The notes under the pieces: model-generated
Seen by the model: the letters and a program-made list of their open reading frames with translations, nothing else
Told to the model about the DNA's origin: nothing
The model's database searches: none
Shown here: piece by piece, positions 1-7,450 of the stretch
Numbering within the stretch: the first letter of the stretch is position 1
Layout: each line of letters opens with the position of its first letter
Translations under genes and position numbers: made by a program
Source of the DNA: Muribaculaceae bacterium
GTDB taxonomy: Bacteria > Bacteroidota > Bacteroidia > Bacteroidales > Muribaculaceae
Assembly: GCA_029051445.1 (NCBI GenBank)
Contig: JAIDKP010000375.1
Span: 1 to 23,744, forward strand
Direction of reading: 5' to 3'
DNA length: 23,744 nt

Positions 1-1
1 G

Positions 2-1405
2 GCTTTTGTTGTACCTAAGACCAAAGGAGAGGGACGCTGTCTGTCGCTTGCAGCTACCGATGCCCCGAATGTGGTTATCAAAGCCCTGAAACGTGCCGAT
101 GACGGCAAAGGCTATATTGTGCGTGTCTATGAAACGGCCGGTCGGCCGACGCAAGCCTGTATAATGTTTGCCGCTAAACTCATTTCCGCCCAAAAGGCCG
201 ATGGCACAGAGAAAGTCATTGCCGATGCTACAACCGACGGCAACAGGTTGGCTGTGGATCTTAAAGCCAATGGCATGGCGACCTACCTTGTTTATTTCGA
301 CGAGATGGAGCCCGTGTCGCCGAAGATGGCCGCAGTGTCACTTCCCTACAACTACTGCGGTATCACTTATAATGGTTTCCGTCATGACGGACGTCTCAAC
401 GGCGGTCTCAGCTATCCGGCTGAGATTATGCCGGATGAAATTGTGAAAAACGGGGTGAAATTCGCTATAGAGAAGCAGCCAGCCGAAAATGTTGTGCTTT
501 GCAGTGGCGACACAGTCGTGTTGCCTGAAGGAAACTGGAGCAGGCTCCATCTGCTCATGGCAGCCGATACCGAGGGACGCGATCTCAGAGCAGACCTGAC
601 AGTAGGGGATGTGACCACGACTGTCGACATCCCGTCGTATACAGGCTACATAGGCCAGTGGGGGCATCATGCACATAATGCTCCCGGCGGTTACGACTGG
701 GGGCATCAAGGTTTCAGCAGGGGGTATCTTAAAGAACCGCGTGTGGTCTATGCCGGTACACACCGTCACAGTCAGACTCGCGATGAAGTTTACGAGAATG
801 CTTATTTATGGGATGTGCAGGTCGATATACCAACCGATGCCGAGACTTTAATACTGCCCGATGACAAGAACATCATACTTGTTGCCGCTACTGTGACAGC
901 CGGAGATCTCCGGCCGGCTGTGGCTGCTGCACCGCTCTTTAGAACCGGTAACCGCGCGTCGGAGAGTAATGATACCGCTACTGATTCCGTGCCTGCCAAT
1001 CTGCTTGTCCCTGACATGATAATATCATATACCGGTGGCGCGAGGGAGTCCAATCATCCAAGTAAGCTGCTTGACAACAACGTTGATACAAAATGGTCCG
1101 ACAAAACACTGCCTGCCAGTGTGGTTTTTGATCTCGGCAAACCGACAGTTGTGACAGGCTGGACAATTATCTGCAATGAGCGGAAGAGAGCCGAACGTCT
1201 TGTATCCGGCTGTTTTCTTCTTGGTCGTGACAGCCTTGACGAGGAGTGGCGCACCATTGACCAATTTACCGGAAACAACAGGAGCGAGATCAACCGCAAA
1301 CTGACCAGCCCGGAGCAAGTGCGCTATGTAAAGCTTATGGTCACGCAGCCTGCGCAGGAACCCGGCGGCAAGACGACCTCTATCTCCGAGTTCAGACTAT
1401 ATTGA
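2..1405 (+). CDS. alpha-mannosidase, GH38 family, C-terminal part with discoidin-like domain (partial, 5' end missing)
   Basis: The reading frame is open from base 2, so the gene starts outside the window and only its last 467 codons are seen. The visible start (residues AFVVPKTKGEGRC, then NVVIKALKRADDGKGYIVRV) resembles the C-terminal beta-sandwich region of Bacteroidota GH38 alpha-mannosidases. The following region, with YNYCGITYNGF, GFIGQWGHH-like (here YIGQWGHHAHN) and VYAGTHRHS, matches the same proteins. The last ~130 residues (SNHPSKLLDNNVDTKWSD ... VVFDLGKPTVVTGW ... ISEFRLY) look like an F5/8 type C (discoidin) carbohydrate-binding domain. Such enzymes usually act in the periplasm or at the surface on alpha-mannose of glycans, including host N-glycans. 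The catalytic domain lies outside the window, so activity cannot be judged. Family assignment is by recalled similarity. The gene is convergent with folA, 26 bases away. Confidence 0.8.
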   Translation, partial: AFVVPKTKGEGRCLSLAATDAPNVVIKALKRADDGKGYIVRVYETAGRPTQACIMFAAKLISAQKADGTEKVIADATTDGNRLAVDLKANGMATYLVYFDEMEPVSPKMAAVSLPYNYCGITYNGFRHDGRLNGGLSYPAEIMPDEIVKNGVKFAIEKQPAENVVLCSGDTVVLPEGNWSRLHLLMAADTEGRDLRADLTVGDVTTTVDIPSYTGYIGQWGHHAHNAPGGYDWGHQGFSRGYLKEPRVVYAGTHRHSQTRDEVYENAYLWDVQVDIPTDAETLILPDDKNIILVAATVTAGDLRPAVAAAPLFRTGNRASESNDTATDSVPANLLVPDMIISYTGGARESNHPSKLLDNNVDTKWSDKTLPASVVFDLGKPTVVTGWTIICNERKRAERLVSGCFLLGRDSLDEEWRTIDQFTGNNRSEINRKLTSPEQVRYVKLMVTQPAQEPGGKTTSISEFRLY

Positions 1406-1406
1406 C

Positions 1407-1420
1407 CTGCCGGGGGGCAG
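1407..1420. terminator. short GC hairpin between convergent genes
   Basis: CTGCC and GGCAG form a 5-bp stem around a GGGG loop in the 26-base gap between the convergent mannosidase and folA stop codons. There is no clear T-tract on either strand, so this is at best a weak bidirectional terminator. Confidence 0.25.
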
Positions 1421-1431
1421 ATATAGACAGG

Positions 1432-1920
1432 TTATTTGTTGCGGAGGAGGGTGCGGTAGCGGTAGGCGATGCCCGAGCCGGGATCGGTCATGGTTTCCGT
1501 GATGGCGGTCGTGTGCCAGTCAGCGGGGTCGATAGCCGGGAAAAAGGTGTCGGCATCGGGGCGTTCGATGAGAATTTCTGTAAGCTCAATTCTTTCGGCC
1601 AACGGCATGGCCGCCTTGTAGATCTGCGCTCCGCCGATGATGAAAATGTCGTCGTCGCCTGCGAGAGCTATGGCCATGTCGAGCGAGGATGTGACCTCGG
1701 CTCCGGGCAGCGTCAGTCCATGCTGCCGGCTGACAACTATGTTGCGGCGGTTGGGGAGGGCACCTTTCGGGAGGGCGTCGAATGTCTTGCGCCCCATGAT
1801 TATGGTGTGGCCGGTGGTGAACTCGCGGAAACGTCGGAGGTCGCTTTTGATGTAGTATAGCTGGTCGCCGTTTTTACCGATGGCAAGATCGGTTGTGACG
1901 GCTACTATGATTGTTGTCAT
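1432..1920 (-). CDS. folA: dihydrofolate reductase
   Basis: This 162-residue protein has the usual DHFR length. It reduces 7,8-dihydrofolate to tetrahydrofolate with NADPH in the cytosol, feeding thymidylate, purine and methionine synthesis. Visible motifs are MTTIIVAV at the N-terminus, AIGKNGDQ, the acid at Asp27 (KSDLRRF), the NADPH-binding stretch TIIMGRKTFDALP, LPNRRNIVVSR, and IIGGAQIY. At the substrate-site helix, E. coli Pro21, Trp22 and Pro25 align with Leu, Tyr and Lys (QLYYIKSDL), while the catalytic Asp is kept. The ATG at 1920 was chosen because it gives a normal DHFR N-terminus. The frame stays open further upstream, but that stretch lies over the preceding gene and looks non-coding. 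The ATG overlaps the stop of the upstream membrane-protein gene as ATGA, which suggests translational coupling. Confidence 0.95.
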   Translation of the reverse strand: MTTIIVAVTTDLAIGKNGDQLYYIKSDLRRFREFTTGHTIIMGRKTFDALPKGALPNRRNIVVSRQHGLTLPGAEVTSSLDMAIALAGDDDIFIIGGAQIYKAAMPLAERIELTEILIERPDADTFFPAIDPADWHTTAITETMTDPGSGIAYRYRTLLRNK

Positions 1921-2888
1921 GGAATGTTGATCGGGATTGCCGCGATTGCCGCATAGATGGCCAGTATGACGCAAATCGGGATGTAGCTCAGGCGGTAACG
2001 TCGTGTGGCGAAGAAGTGTCCGGCCTGATATGCCACGATGATGTCGAGCATGGGTACGTAGGTCGGCAGGTTGCGGTGGTCGGCGACAATGAGGATGAGT
2101 GTGGCGAGAAAGAGCAGTGTGATGAACCCGTTGAACGCGCGTCGCGCCGAGTTGTAGCTCATCACTTTTATAAGATTGGCAAATGTGAACAGCAGTCCTA
2201 TGACTCCGGTGAAGGCGGTTGTGACGAGTCCGGTGATATATTCCGAATGGTCGGCCGACGGCGTAACCGGTCTGAGTTCCGGCAAGCTGATTGAATCCGG
2301 CGGGATTATTCCGAATCCGAGGAGTATCCACAGTGGAGTGACTATGCCCATGACTATTGCAAGTATCGCGCGCAGGTCAAATATTTTCATCTGTATTGTG
2401 CCGAGGATGAATACCGGCATAAGGAAGATGATGTTGTACTGGAACAGTGCGGCGAGTGCCAGCAGCATGAAAAGAAGGTAGGTCGATCTTGTTGCCGCCG
2501 GGCTTGCGTAGGTGGAGAAAAGCAGGGCGGTGAGCAGCATGACGGCGAGGGCTATAAATGAACCGCTGCTGAAGTATCGCAGTGCGTCGGGCTGTGCGAG
2601 CTGCATGAAGAAGAAGAACCCGACGAAGATCCATGTGATCGACCGCATCAGTCTGTATGTGCGGTTGATGACGAGCAGTGTGAATGCGATCGCGATGTTG
2701 GCAGCGATGTTGACGGCAAATGAAACGGTTTCCGGTGCGAGCCATGTGTCGGGTGGCGGAAACACTGTCGCCGGTATCTGCGGAACCGCTGTGCCTGAGA
2801 GTCTTGCCGCTGCAGCGCATACGGCGACAATCATGAGCATGATTGCCGCCGCGCGCGAGTGGATGTATTTTGTGGGTGTTGTCTTCAC
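1917..2888 (-). CDS. polytopic membrane protein of unknown function, purD-linked
   Basis: This is a 323-residue hydrophobic protein with roughly eight to ten predicted membrane segments spread over its whole length. Examples are AAAIMLMIVAVCAAAA near residue 15, ITWIFVGFFFFMQ, FIALAVMLLTALLF, LLFMLLALAALF, ILAIVMGIVTPLWILLG and ICVILAIYAAIAA at the end. No catalytic or binding motif is recognised. It starts with GTG at 2888 and overlaps the purD stop as GTGA. Its own TGA overlaps the folA ATG. It is therefore embedded between purine and folate genes in one transcription unit. Flavobacteria carry a membrane protein family after purD (recalled as DUF6427); membership is a guess from size and context. 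A GTG start is unusual, but the next in-frame ATG, at residue 17, would cut into the first membrane segment. Confidence 0.8.
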   Translation of the reverse strand: MKTTPTKYIHSRAAAIMLMIVAVCAAAARLSGTAVPQIPATVFPPPDTWLAPETVSFAVNIAANIAIAFTLLVINRTYRLMRSITWIFVGFFFFMQLAQPDALRYFSSGSFIALAVMLLTALLFSTYASPAATRSTYLLFMLLALAALFQYNIIFLMPVFILGTIQMKIFDLRAILAIVMGIVTPLWILLGFGIIPPDSISLPELRPVTPSADHSEYITGLVTTAFTGVIGLLFTFANLIKVMSYNSARRAFNGFITLLFLATLILIVADHRNLPTYVPMLDIIVAYQAGHFFATRRYRLSYIPICVILAIYAAIAAIPINIP

Positions 2889-4159
2889 TTTGCCGATGTG
2901 ACATCACGGCCTATGTCGCGGCGGTATGCCATGCCGTCGAATGTGATGCCTGAGAGTGAACGGTAGCTTTTTTCAAGAGCCTCGGGAAGTGTTGCGGCCA
3001 GAGAGGTGACTGCGATGACGCGTCCGCCGGAGGTGACGATGCTGTCTCCCTCCTTTTTGGTTCCGGCGTGGAAGATCAGCGATTCGCATGCGGCGTTATC
3101 GAGTCCTTTGACCGTCTTTCCTTTTTCATAGGCTTCGGGGTATCCGCCGGAGACTGCAATGACCGTTGCGGCGGCAAGCGGTGAATGCTTCAGCGGCAGA
3201 TCGGCGAGATCGCCGCGTGCGGCAGCCTCGAGAAGCGGGACAATGTCGGAGTCGATGCGCGGCATCACGGCTTCGGTCTCCGGGTCGCCCATGCGCACGT
3301 TGTACTCGATCACCATCGGCTCGCCTTCGACGTTGATGAGACCGAGGAAGATGAATCCGCGGTATAGCCTTCCCTCCTCTATCAGTCCGTTGATTGTGGG
3401 GAGGATAATGCGTTCCTCGACTTTTGCCATGAAGGTTTCGTCGGCAAAAGGCACGGGGCTGACGGCACCCATGCCGCCGGTGTTGAGGCCAGTGTCGCCT
3501 TCGCCGATGCGTTTGTAGTCTTTTGCGACCGGCAGGATGCGGTATCCTCCGTTTCCGTCGGTGAGCACGAATACCGAGCACTCTATGCCGCTCAGGAACT
3601 CTTCGATGACAACTGTCGCCGATGATTGTCCGAACATGCCTCCGAGCATTTCGGCCAGTGCTTTCTTAGCTTCGTCGAGCGAGTCGATGATGAGCACTCC
3701 CTTGCCTGCGGCGAGTCCGTCGGCTTTGAGTACGTAGGGTGCTTTGAGTGTCTCGAGGAAATTGTAGCCTTCTTCGAGTGTGTCGGCGGTGAAGCTGCGG
3801 TAGCGCGCGGTGGGTATGCCGTGGCGCGTCATGAATGCTTTTGCCACATCCTTGCTCCCCTCGAGTTCGGCGCCTGCTTTCGTGGGGCCGACCACGAGCA
3901 CGTCTTTGCCCTGGAAGTAGTCGGTTATGCCTGCTACGAGCGGGTCTTCGTTGCCGACAACAATCATGTCTATTCCGAGATCCTTCACGGTTTTCTCGAC
4001 GGCCGGAAAGTCGAGCGGGCTGAGCTGCAGGTTTTCTCCGTAGGCGTCTGTGCCTCCGTTGCCTGGCGCTATATAGAGTTTTTCAACTTTGGGACTCTTT
4101 GAGATTTTCCATGCGAGAGCCGATTCGCGGCCTCCGCTGCCGAGCAGAAGTATACGCAT
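2885..4159 (-). CDS. purD: phosphoribosylamine--glycine ligase (GAR synthetase)
   Basis: This is the second step of de novo purine synthesis: it joins glycine to 5-phosphoribosylamine with ATP, in the cytosol. The 424-residue length fits monofunctional bacterial PurD. The N-terminal domain starts MRILLLGSGGRESALAWK (residues 1-18). The ATP-grasp core has KADGLAAGKG (145-154), NTGGMG (226-231) and the metal-binding EYNVRMGDPETE near 285-296, where Met replaces the more common Phe. The PurD C-terminal domain follows, with AVSGGYPEAYEKGK and GGRVIAVTSLA. It lies 5 bases after the RNA methyltransferase gene and overlaps the next gene by 4 bases, so it is probably in the middle of an operon that ends with folA. 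Confidence 0.97.
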   Translation of the reverse strand: MRILLLGSGGRESALAWKISKSPKVEKLYIAPGNGGTDAYGENLQLSPLDFPAVEKTVKDLGIDMIVVGNEDPLVAGITDYFQGKDVLVVGPTKAGAELEGSKDVAKAFMTRHGIPTARYRSFTADTLEEGYNFLETLKAPYVLKADGLAAGKGVLIIDSLDEAKKALAEMLGGMFGQSSATVVIEEFLSGIECSVFVLTDGNGGYRILPVAKDYKRIGEGDTGLNTGGMGAVSPVPFADETFMAKVEERIILPTINGLIEEGRLYRGFIFLGLINVEGEPMVIEYNVRMGDPETEAVMPRIDSDIVPLLEAAARGDLADLPLKHSPLAAATVIAVSGGYPEAYEKGKTVKGLDNAACESLIFHAGTKKEGDSIVTSGGRVIAVTSLAATLPEALEKSYRSLSGITFDGMAYRRDIGRDVTSAK

Positions 4160-4164
4160 AATGC

Positions 4165-5760
4165 TTAGTCGTTGTTATCGGTGGTGTCGTTTTTCTTTGT
4201 GAAGTCGGGTCGGGTTTTCCATCCGGCGCGTCTTTCGCGCATGATCGGCCCGTCGCTTGGCGGTAGCGATGGAGTCTTTCCCTCGATCTGCAGTCCGTTA
4301 TTTTCTTTTTTACGGAAGGGATACGGGCTGTCGGCGAAGCGTCGCCCTCCGCTGCGTTTTTCTTTTGCATCGCGGTCGCGGAAGTTGTCTTTCGCTCCGT
4401 TGCGGCGGTCGGATGTCTGCTGACGCTTTCGGTCGTCGGCTTTGTCGAATGCCTTGCGGAAGCGGTCGCCAGGGGTCTGGCGTCCGTCGCGTCCGCCAAA
4501 TCCTTTTTTAGCGGCTCCCGCGCGCCACTCGTCGTCGCTCATGCATCGTCGTGCCGGTTTGCGGTCTTTGCTCTGATCCTCGCGGTTGCGGTGCTTGAAT
4601 TCGCCTCCTGCCCGACGGAAGTCGCTTCGTTTTCCGTCGAAGATAACGTATTCCATGAGGGTGCACTGCAACGCTCCGTTGAGCATTGGTATTTTTTCAG
4701 ATGGCGCAAGGCCTATTTTTGCGAAGTATTCGTCGCGGTATCCGATTACCCATGCATGATATCCCCGGAAAACATGTTTGAGCTTGGAGCCGAGCATTGC
4801 GTAAAGCCCTTCCATGTCGGCCACGTTGATGCGTTCGCCATAGGGCGGGTTGGTGACCATGATTCCGCCTTCAGGTGCTTCATCCCACTGTGCGAGTGCC
4901 TTTGCTTCTATTTTGATGTATTTCTGGACTCCTGCGCTGTGTATGTTGCGTTGTGCTATGGCTATTGCCGCAGGCGAGATGTCGGCGCCCTTGATGCTGC
5001 ATGTCACCTCGCGTTCCTGCGAGTCGTCGTTGTAGATGCTGTCGAAGAGTTCAGCGTCAAAGTCCTTCCAGCTCTCAAAGGCAAATTTTGTCCTGAAGAC
5101 ACCCGGATTGATGTTGGCGGCTATGAGAGCGGCCTCGATGAGGAATGTGCCCGATCCGCACATCGGGTCGACAAACGGGCATTCGCCGCGCCAGCCTGAG
5201 CGGAGTATGATGCCTGCGGCGAGAACCTCGTTGATGGGGGCCTCGGTCTGCGCCACGCGGTAGCCGCGCTTGTGAAGCGACTCTCCCGAGCTGTCGAGCG
5301 AGAGGGTTACTCGGTCGCCGTCGATGTGCAGATTGATGAGGATGTCGGCATCGTGGGTCGACACGCGGGGTCGCTTGTCGCCGTAGTGGTCGCGGAACCA
5401 GTCGACGATGGCGTCTTTGACGCGGTAGGTGGCGTAGCGCGAGTGACTGAATTCCTCGCTGTTTGCCACAGTGTCGACCGCAAATGTCTTGTCGGGTCCG
5501 AAGAGCGTCGCCCAGTTGAATTCCTTTGCCATTTCATAGAGTTCGTCGGTCGACGAGGCAAAGAATTTGTAAAATGGTTTGAGTATTCTCAGAGCCGTGC
5601 GGCAGCACATGTTGGCGCGGTAAAGCGTCTCAAGGTTTCCGTCAAACGATACCATGCGGCATCCGGGCTGCACATTTTCCGCGCCGATCGCGCGCAGTTC
5701 TTCTGCCAAAATTTCTTCGAGGCCCTGGAAGGTTTTGGCCACCATTTCAAATCGCTCCAT
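4165..5760 (-). CDS. THUMP-domain class I SAM-dependent RNA methyltransferase (RlmL/YcbY-like) with long charged C-terminal tail
   Basis: This 531-residue protein has three parts. Residues ~1-60 and the THUMP region to ~155 include HSRYATYRVKDAIVDWF, typical of this family. A Rossmann methyltransferase domain has motif I DPMCGSGTF (198-206) and catalytic motif IV NPPYGERI (304-311). From about residue 377 to the end there is a ~150-residue tail very rich in Arg, Lys, Asp and Gly, with no folded-domain pattern. Related enzymes (RlmL N-terminal half) make N2-methylguanosine in 23S rRNA. Bacteroidota homologues are often annotated as N6-adenine-specific DNA methylase, which the THUMP domain argues against. 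The exact target is not known from sequence. The start at ATG 5760 has AGGAGGAA upstream, which is unusual in this phylum. Confidence 0.88.
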   Translation of the reverse strand: MERFEMVAKTFQGLEEILAEELRAIGAENVQPGCRMVSFDGNLETLYRANMCCRTALRILKPFYKFFASSTDELYEMAKEFNWATLFGPDKTFAVDTVANSEEFSHSRYATYRVKDAIVDWFRDHYGDKRPRVSTHDADILINLHIDGDRVTLSLDSSGESLHKRGYRVAQTEAPINEVLAAGIILRSGWRGECPFVDPMCGSGTFLIEAALIAANINPGVFRTKFAFESWKDFDAELFDSIYNDDSQEREVTCSIKGADISPAAIAIAQRNIHSAGVQKYIKIEAKALAQWDEAPEGGIMVTNPPYGERINVADMEGLYAMLGSKLKHVFRGYHAWVIGYRDEYFAKIGLAPSEKIPMLNGALQCTLMEYVIFDGKRSDFRRAGGEFKHRNREDQSKDRKPARRCMSDDEWRAGAAKKGFGGRDGRQTPGDRFRKAFDKADDRKRQQTSDRRNGAKDNFRDRDAKEKRSGGRRFADSPYPFRKKENNGLQIEGKTPSLPPSDGPIMRERRAGWKTRPDFTKKNDTTDNND

Positions 5761-5770
5761 TGTATTCTTT

Positions 5771-5778
5771 TTCCTCCT
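5771..5778 (-). promoter_or_regulatory. canonical Shine-Dalgarno before the RNA methyltransferase gene
   Basis: On the minus strand AGGAGGAA lies 10 bases before the ATG at 5760. Most genes in this window lack such a site, as is usual in Bacteroidota, so it stands out and supports this start. Confidence 0.5.
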
Positions 5779-5803
5779 GAGGTGGGTTGGGGTATTCTGA
5801 CTG

Positions 5804-5811
5804 CAAAGTTA
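5804..5811 (-). promoter_or_regulatory. putative -7 promoter element for methyltransferase-purD-membrane protein-folA unit
   Basis: The minus strand reads TAACTTTG, a full match to the Bacteroidota -7 consensus TAnnTTTG, 43 bases before the methyltransferase ATG and just downstream of the second rhomboid stop codon. A TTTG lies 24 bases upstream (5836-5839), slightly further than the usual 19-21 base spacing of the -33 element. It suggests an internal promoter splitting the long minus-strand gene series. Confidence 0.5.
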
Positions 5812-5812
5812 G

Positions 5813-6670
5813 TCAGTTTCTCCGGTTGGTGAAATCAAAAAATCGCCGTTTCTCGTCGTCCGACAGTGACGAGTAGCCTGAATGCCGTATTTTTTCGAGT
5901 ACATCGTCGACATTGTGGCTCTGCGGAGGTGCTGTCGTTCTGCCGGTCTTGCGCTGTCTCCACGGATCGGGTCGGCGTGAACGCAGCATGTTGGCCAGTG
6001 AGTCGAGCAGGCGGTTGAGTGGTGCGGTCATGTCGTGTCCGCGCCTCATCTGAAGACCGAATACGGCTCCTGCGGCTATACCTGCTGCGTGGGTCAGCGC
6101 GCTCACGGTATCGGGCCTGCTTCCGGCAAGAAAGAGGGCTGCAAGAATCAGTGCTATCCACTTGATGCGCACCATGCCCAGCAGAAACACCCTGACTTGG
6201 AAATCAGGCATTATGATTGCTGTTGCGGTTATGATTGCGAGCACCGCGGCCGACGAGCCGAGCAGTCCGCTGCCGCCTGCCGCCTGATCGGTGTAGGCCG
6301 CAAGTGCATAGATAGCGGCACCCGAGAGTCCGCCGAGCAGATATAGCCCCAGCAGCTGGCGCGACGTGCACGCCATGCGGAATATCGTGGCGAATCCATA
6401 GAGCCACAGCATGTTGAGCGCCGCATGCCATACATCTTCCTGTGTGAACATATAGGTGATTGCCGTCCAAGGCTTCATGAGCCATGCGCGGCCCGAGGGG
6501 GGCATGGCGAGCCAGTCGAACACTATGCTCGCGTTTTGTCCTGTCGAGGCCGATATTATCACACCGGCGATGCGTCCGACAAAGAGTATGGCTACGTTTA
6601 TGATGATTATGCGCATCACAAGCGAGCGTGTGAGCCACCAGGCTTTGAATCTGTAGAGGTAATGTGCCAT
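5813..6670 (-). CDS. rhomboid-family intramembrane serine protease (second of a tandem pair)
   Basis: This 285-residue membrane protein has a rhomboid core. HAALNMLWLYGF (82-93) corresponds to the HxxxN segment, the catalytic serine motif is GSSAA (138-142, Ser140) and the catalytic histidine is in ALTHAAGIAAG (His194). The serine is followed by Ala rather than the common Gly, but the Ser/His dyad is intact, so it is probably active. About six membrane segments are visible, from IIIINVAILFVG near the N-terminus to the segment holding His194. After the core there is a soluble linker rich in Arg and Pro. It ends in DDVLEKIRHSGYSSLSDDEK, a short tail like those (recalled as DUF6576) on other Bacteroidota rhomboids. 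Substrate is unknown. It follows the first rhomboid gene after 6 bases, indicating co-transcription. Confidence 0.87.
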   Translation of the reverse strand: MAHYLYRFKAWWLTRSLVMRIIIINVAILFVGRIAGVIISASTGQNASIVFDWLAMPPSGRAWLMKPWTAITYMFTQEDVWHAALNMLWLYGFATIFRMACTSRQLLGLYLLGGLSGAAIYALAAYTDQAAGGSGLLGSSAAVLAIITATAIIMPDFQVRVFLLGMVRIKWIALILAALFLAGSRPDTVSALTHAAGIAAGAVFGLQMRRGHDMTAPLNRLLDSLANMLRSRRPDPWRQRKTGRTTAPPQSHNVDDVLEKIRHSGYSSLSDDEKRRFFDFTNRRN

Positions 6671-6676
6671 TGATGT

Positions 6677-7426
6677 TTACCACCGCCGGTGGAAAAGTCC
6701 GCTGCGTTTCCAATAGAGTATCATCACCAGTCCGATCAGCATTCCGCCGAGGTGGGCGAAGTGTGCTACGTTGTCGCCCACGCTGTTCTGCAGACCGAGA
6801 AGCAGCTCGATTCCGGCATATCCGGCCACCATCCATTTTGCCTTGACCGGCACGGGGATAAACATGATATACAGCGGCATGTCGGGCCACAGCATACCGA
6901 ATGCAAGCAGAATGCCGTAGATCGCTCCCGATGCTCCTACAGTGGCGTTGTTGAGCAGAATGTTGAAGTGGCCGAGTGCGGGTTCTATGTAGTTCATGCC
7001 CTGAGCTATGATACCGGCACCGTTTTTCATCACCTCATCGATCATCTGCGGGGTGAGATGCGACTCGGCGTTGCCGATCATCACGGCATAGACACCTTCC
7101 TGTATCAGTGCGGCTCCGATGCCACACGAGATGTAGTAAAAGAGAAATCTCGCCGACCCGAGTGTGCGCTCGAGCAGCGCGCCGAACATGAACAGCGCAA
7201 ACATGTTCATGAACAGATGCATGAACGATGCGTGGATAAACATGTAGGTGAGCAGCTGCGCCGGGTTGAACAGCGGCGACGAGAAGTAGTGCAGTCCGCC
7301 GATGTCCGATATGTCGAGACCGATCTTGCGTCCCAGCACCCATGTCGCAAGCCACACGATCGCGTTGATGATAAGCAGGTTTTTGGTGACAGGCGGCAGA
7401 TTGGAGAATATTGAGTTGCGGTACAT
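6677..7426 (-). CDS. rhomboid-family intramembrane serine protease (first of a tandem pair)
   Basis: This 249-residue protein has a complete rhomboid core. HASFMHLFMNMFALFMFG (65-82) is the conserved helix 2, GASG (164-167) holds catalytic Ser166, and AHLGG (224-228) holds catalytic His225. Rhomboids cut membrane proteins within or next to the lipid bilayer. There is a larger hydrophilic insertion at about residues 110-150, between two membrane segments, which is common in Bacteroidota members. The protein ends soon after the last helix and has no extra tail, unlike its neighbour. The ATG at 7426 has AAAAGGA shortly upstream. The gene lies 24 bases after the symporter stop and 6 bases before the second rhomboid. 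Confidence 0.92.
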   Translation of the reverse strand: MYRNSIFSNLPPVTKNLLIINAIVWLATWVLGRKIGLDISDIGGLHYFSSPLFNPAQLLTYMFIHASFMHLFMNMFALFMFGALLERTLGSARFLFYYISCGIGAALIQEGVYAVMIGNAESHLTPQMIDEVMKNGAGIIAQGMNYIEPALGHFNILLNNATVGASGAIYGILLAFGMLWPDMPLYIMFIPVPVKAKWMVAGYAGIELLLGLQNSVGDNVAHFAHLGGMLIGLVMILYWKRSGLFHRRW

Positions 7427-7450
7427 TCTGTTTCCTTTTGTTGCTTGAGT

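Noticed and set aside
1921..2331. N-terminal extension of 137 residues on DHFR
   Set aside because: The frame is open, but the stretch lies over the membrane-protein gene, has non-coding composition (many His, Arg, Thr), and the DHFR fold starts at the ATG at 1920.
4165..5760. Annotation as an N6-adenine DNA methylase
   Set aside because: NPPY alone is shared by many methyltransferases; the THUMP-type N-terminal region indicates an RNA substrate.
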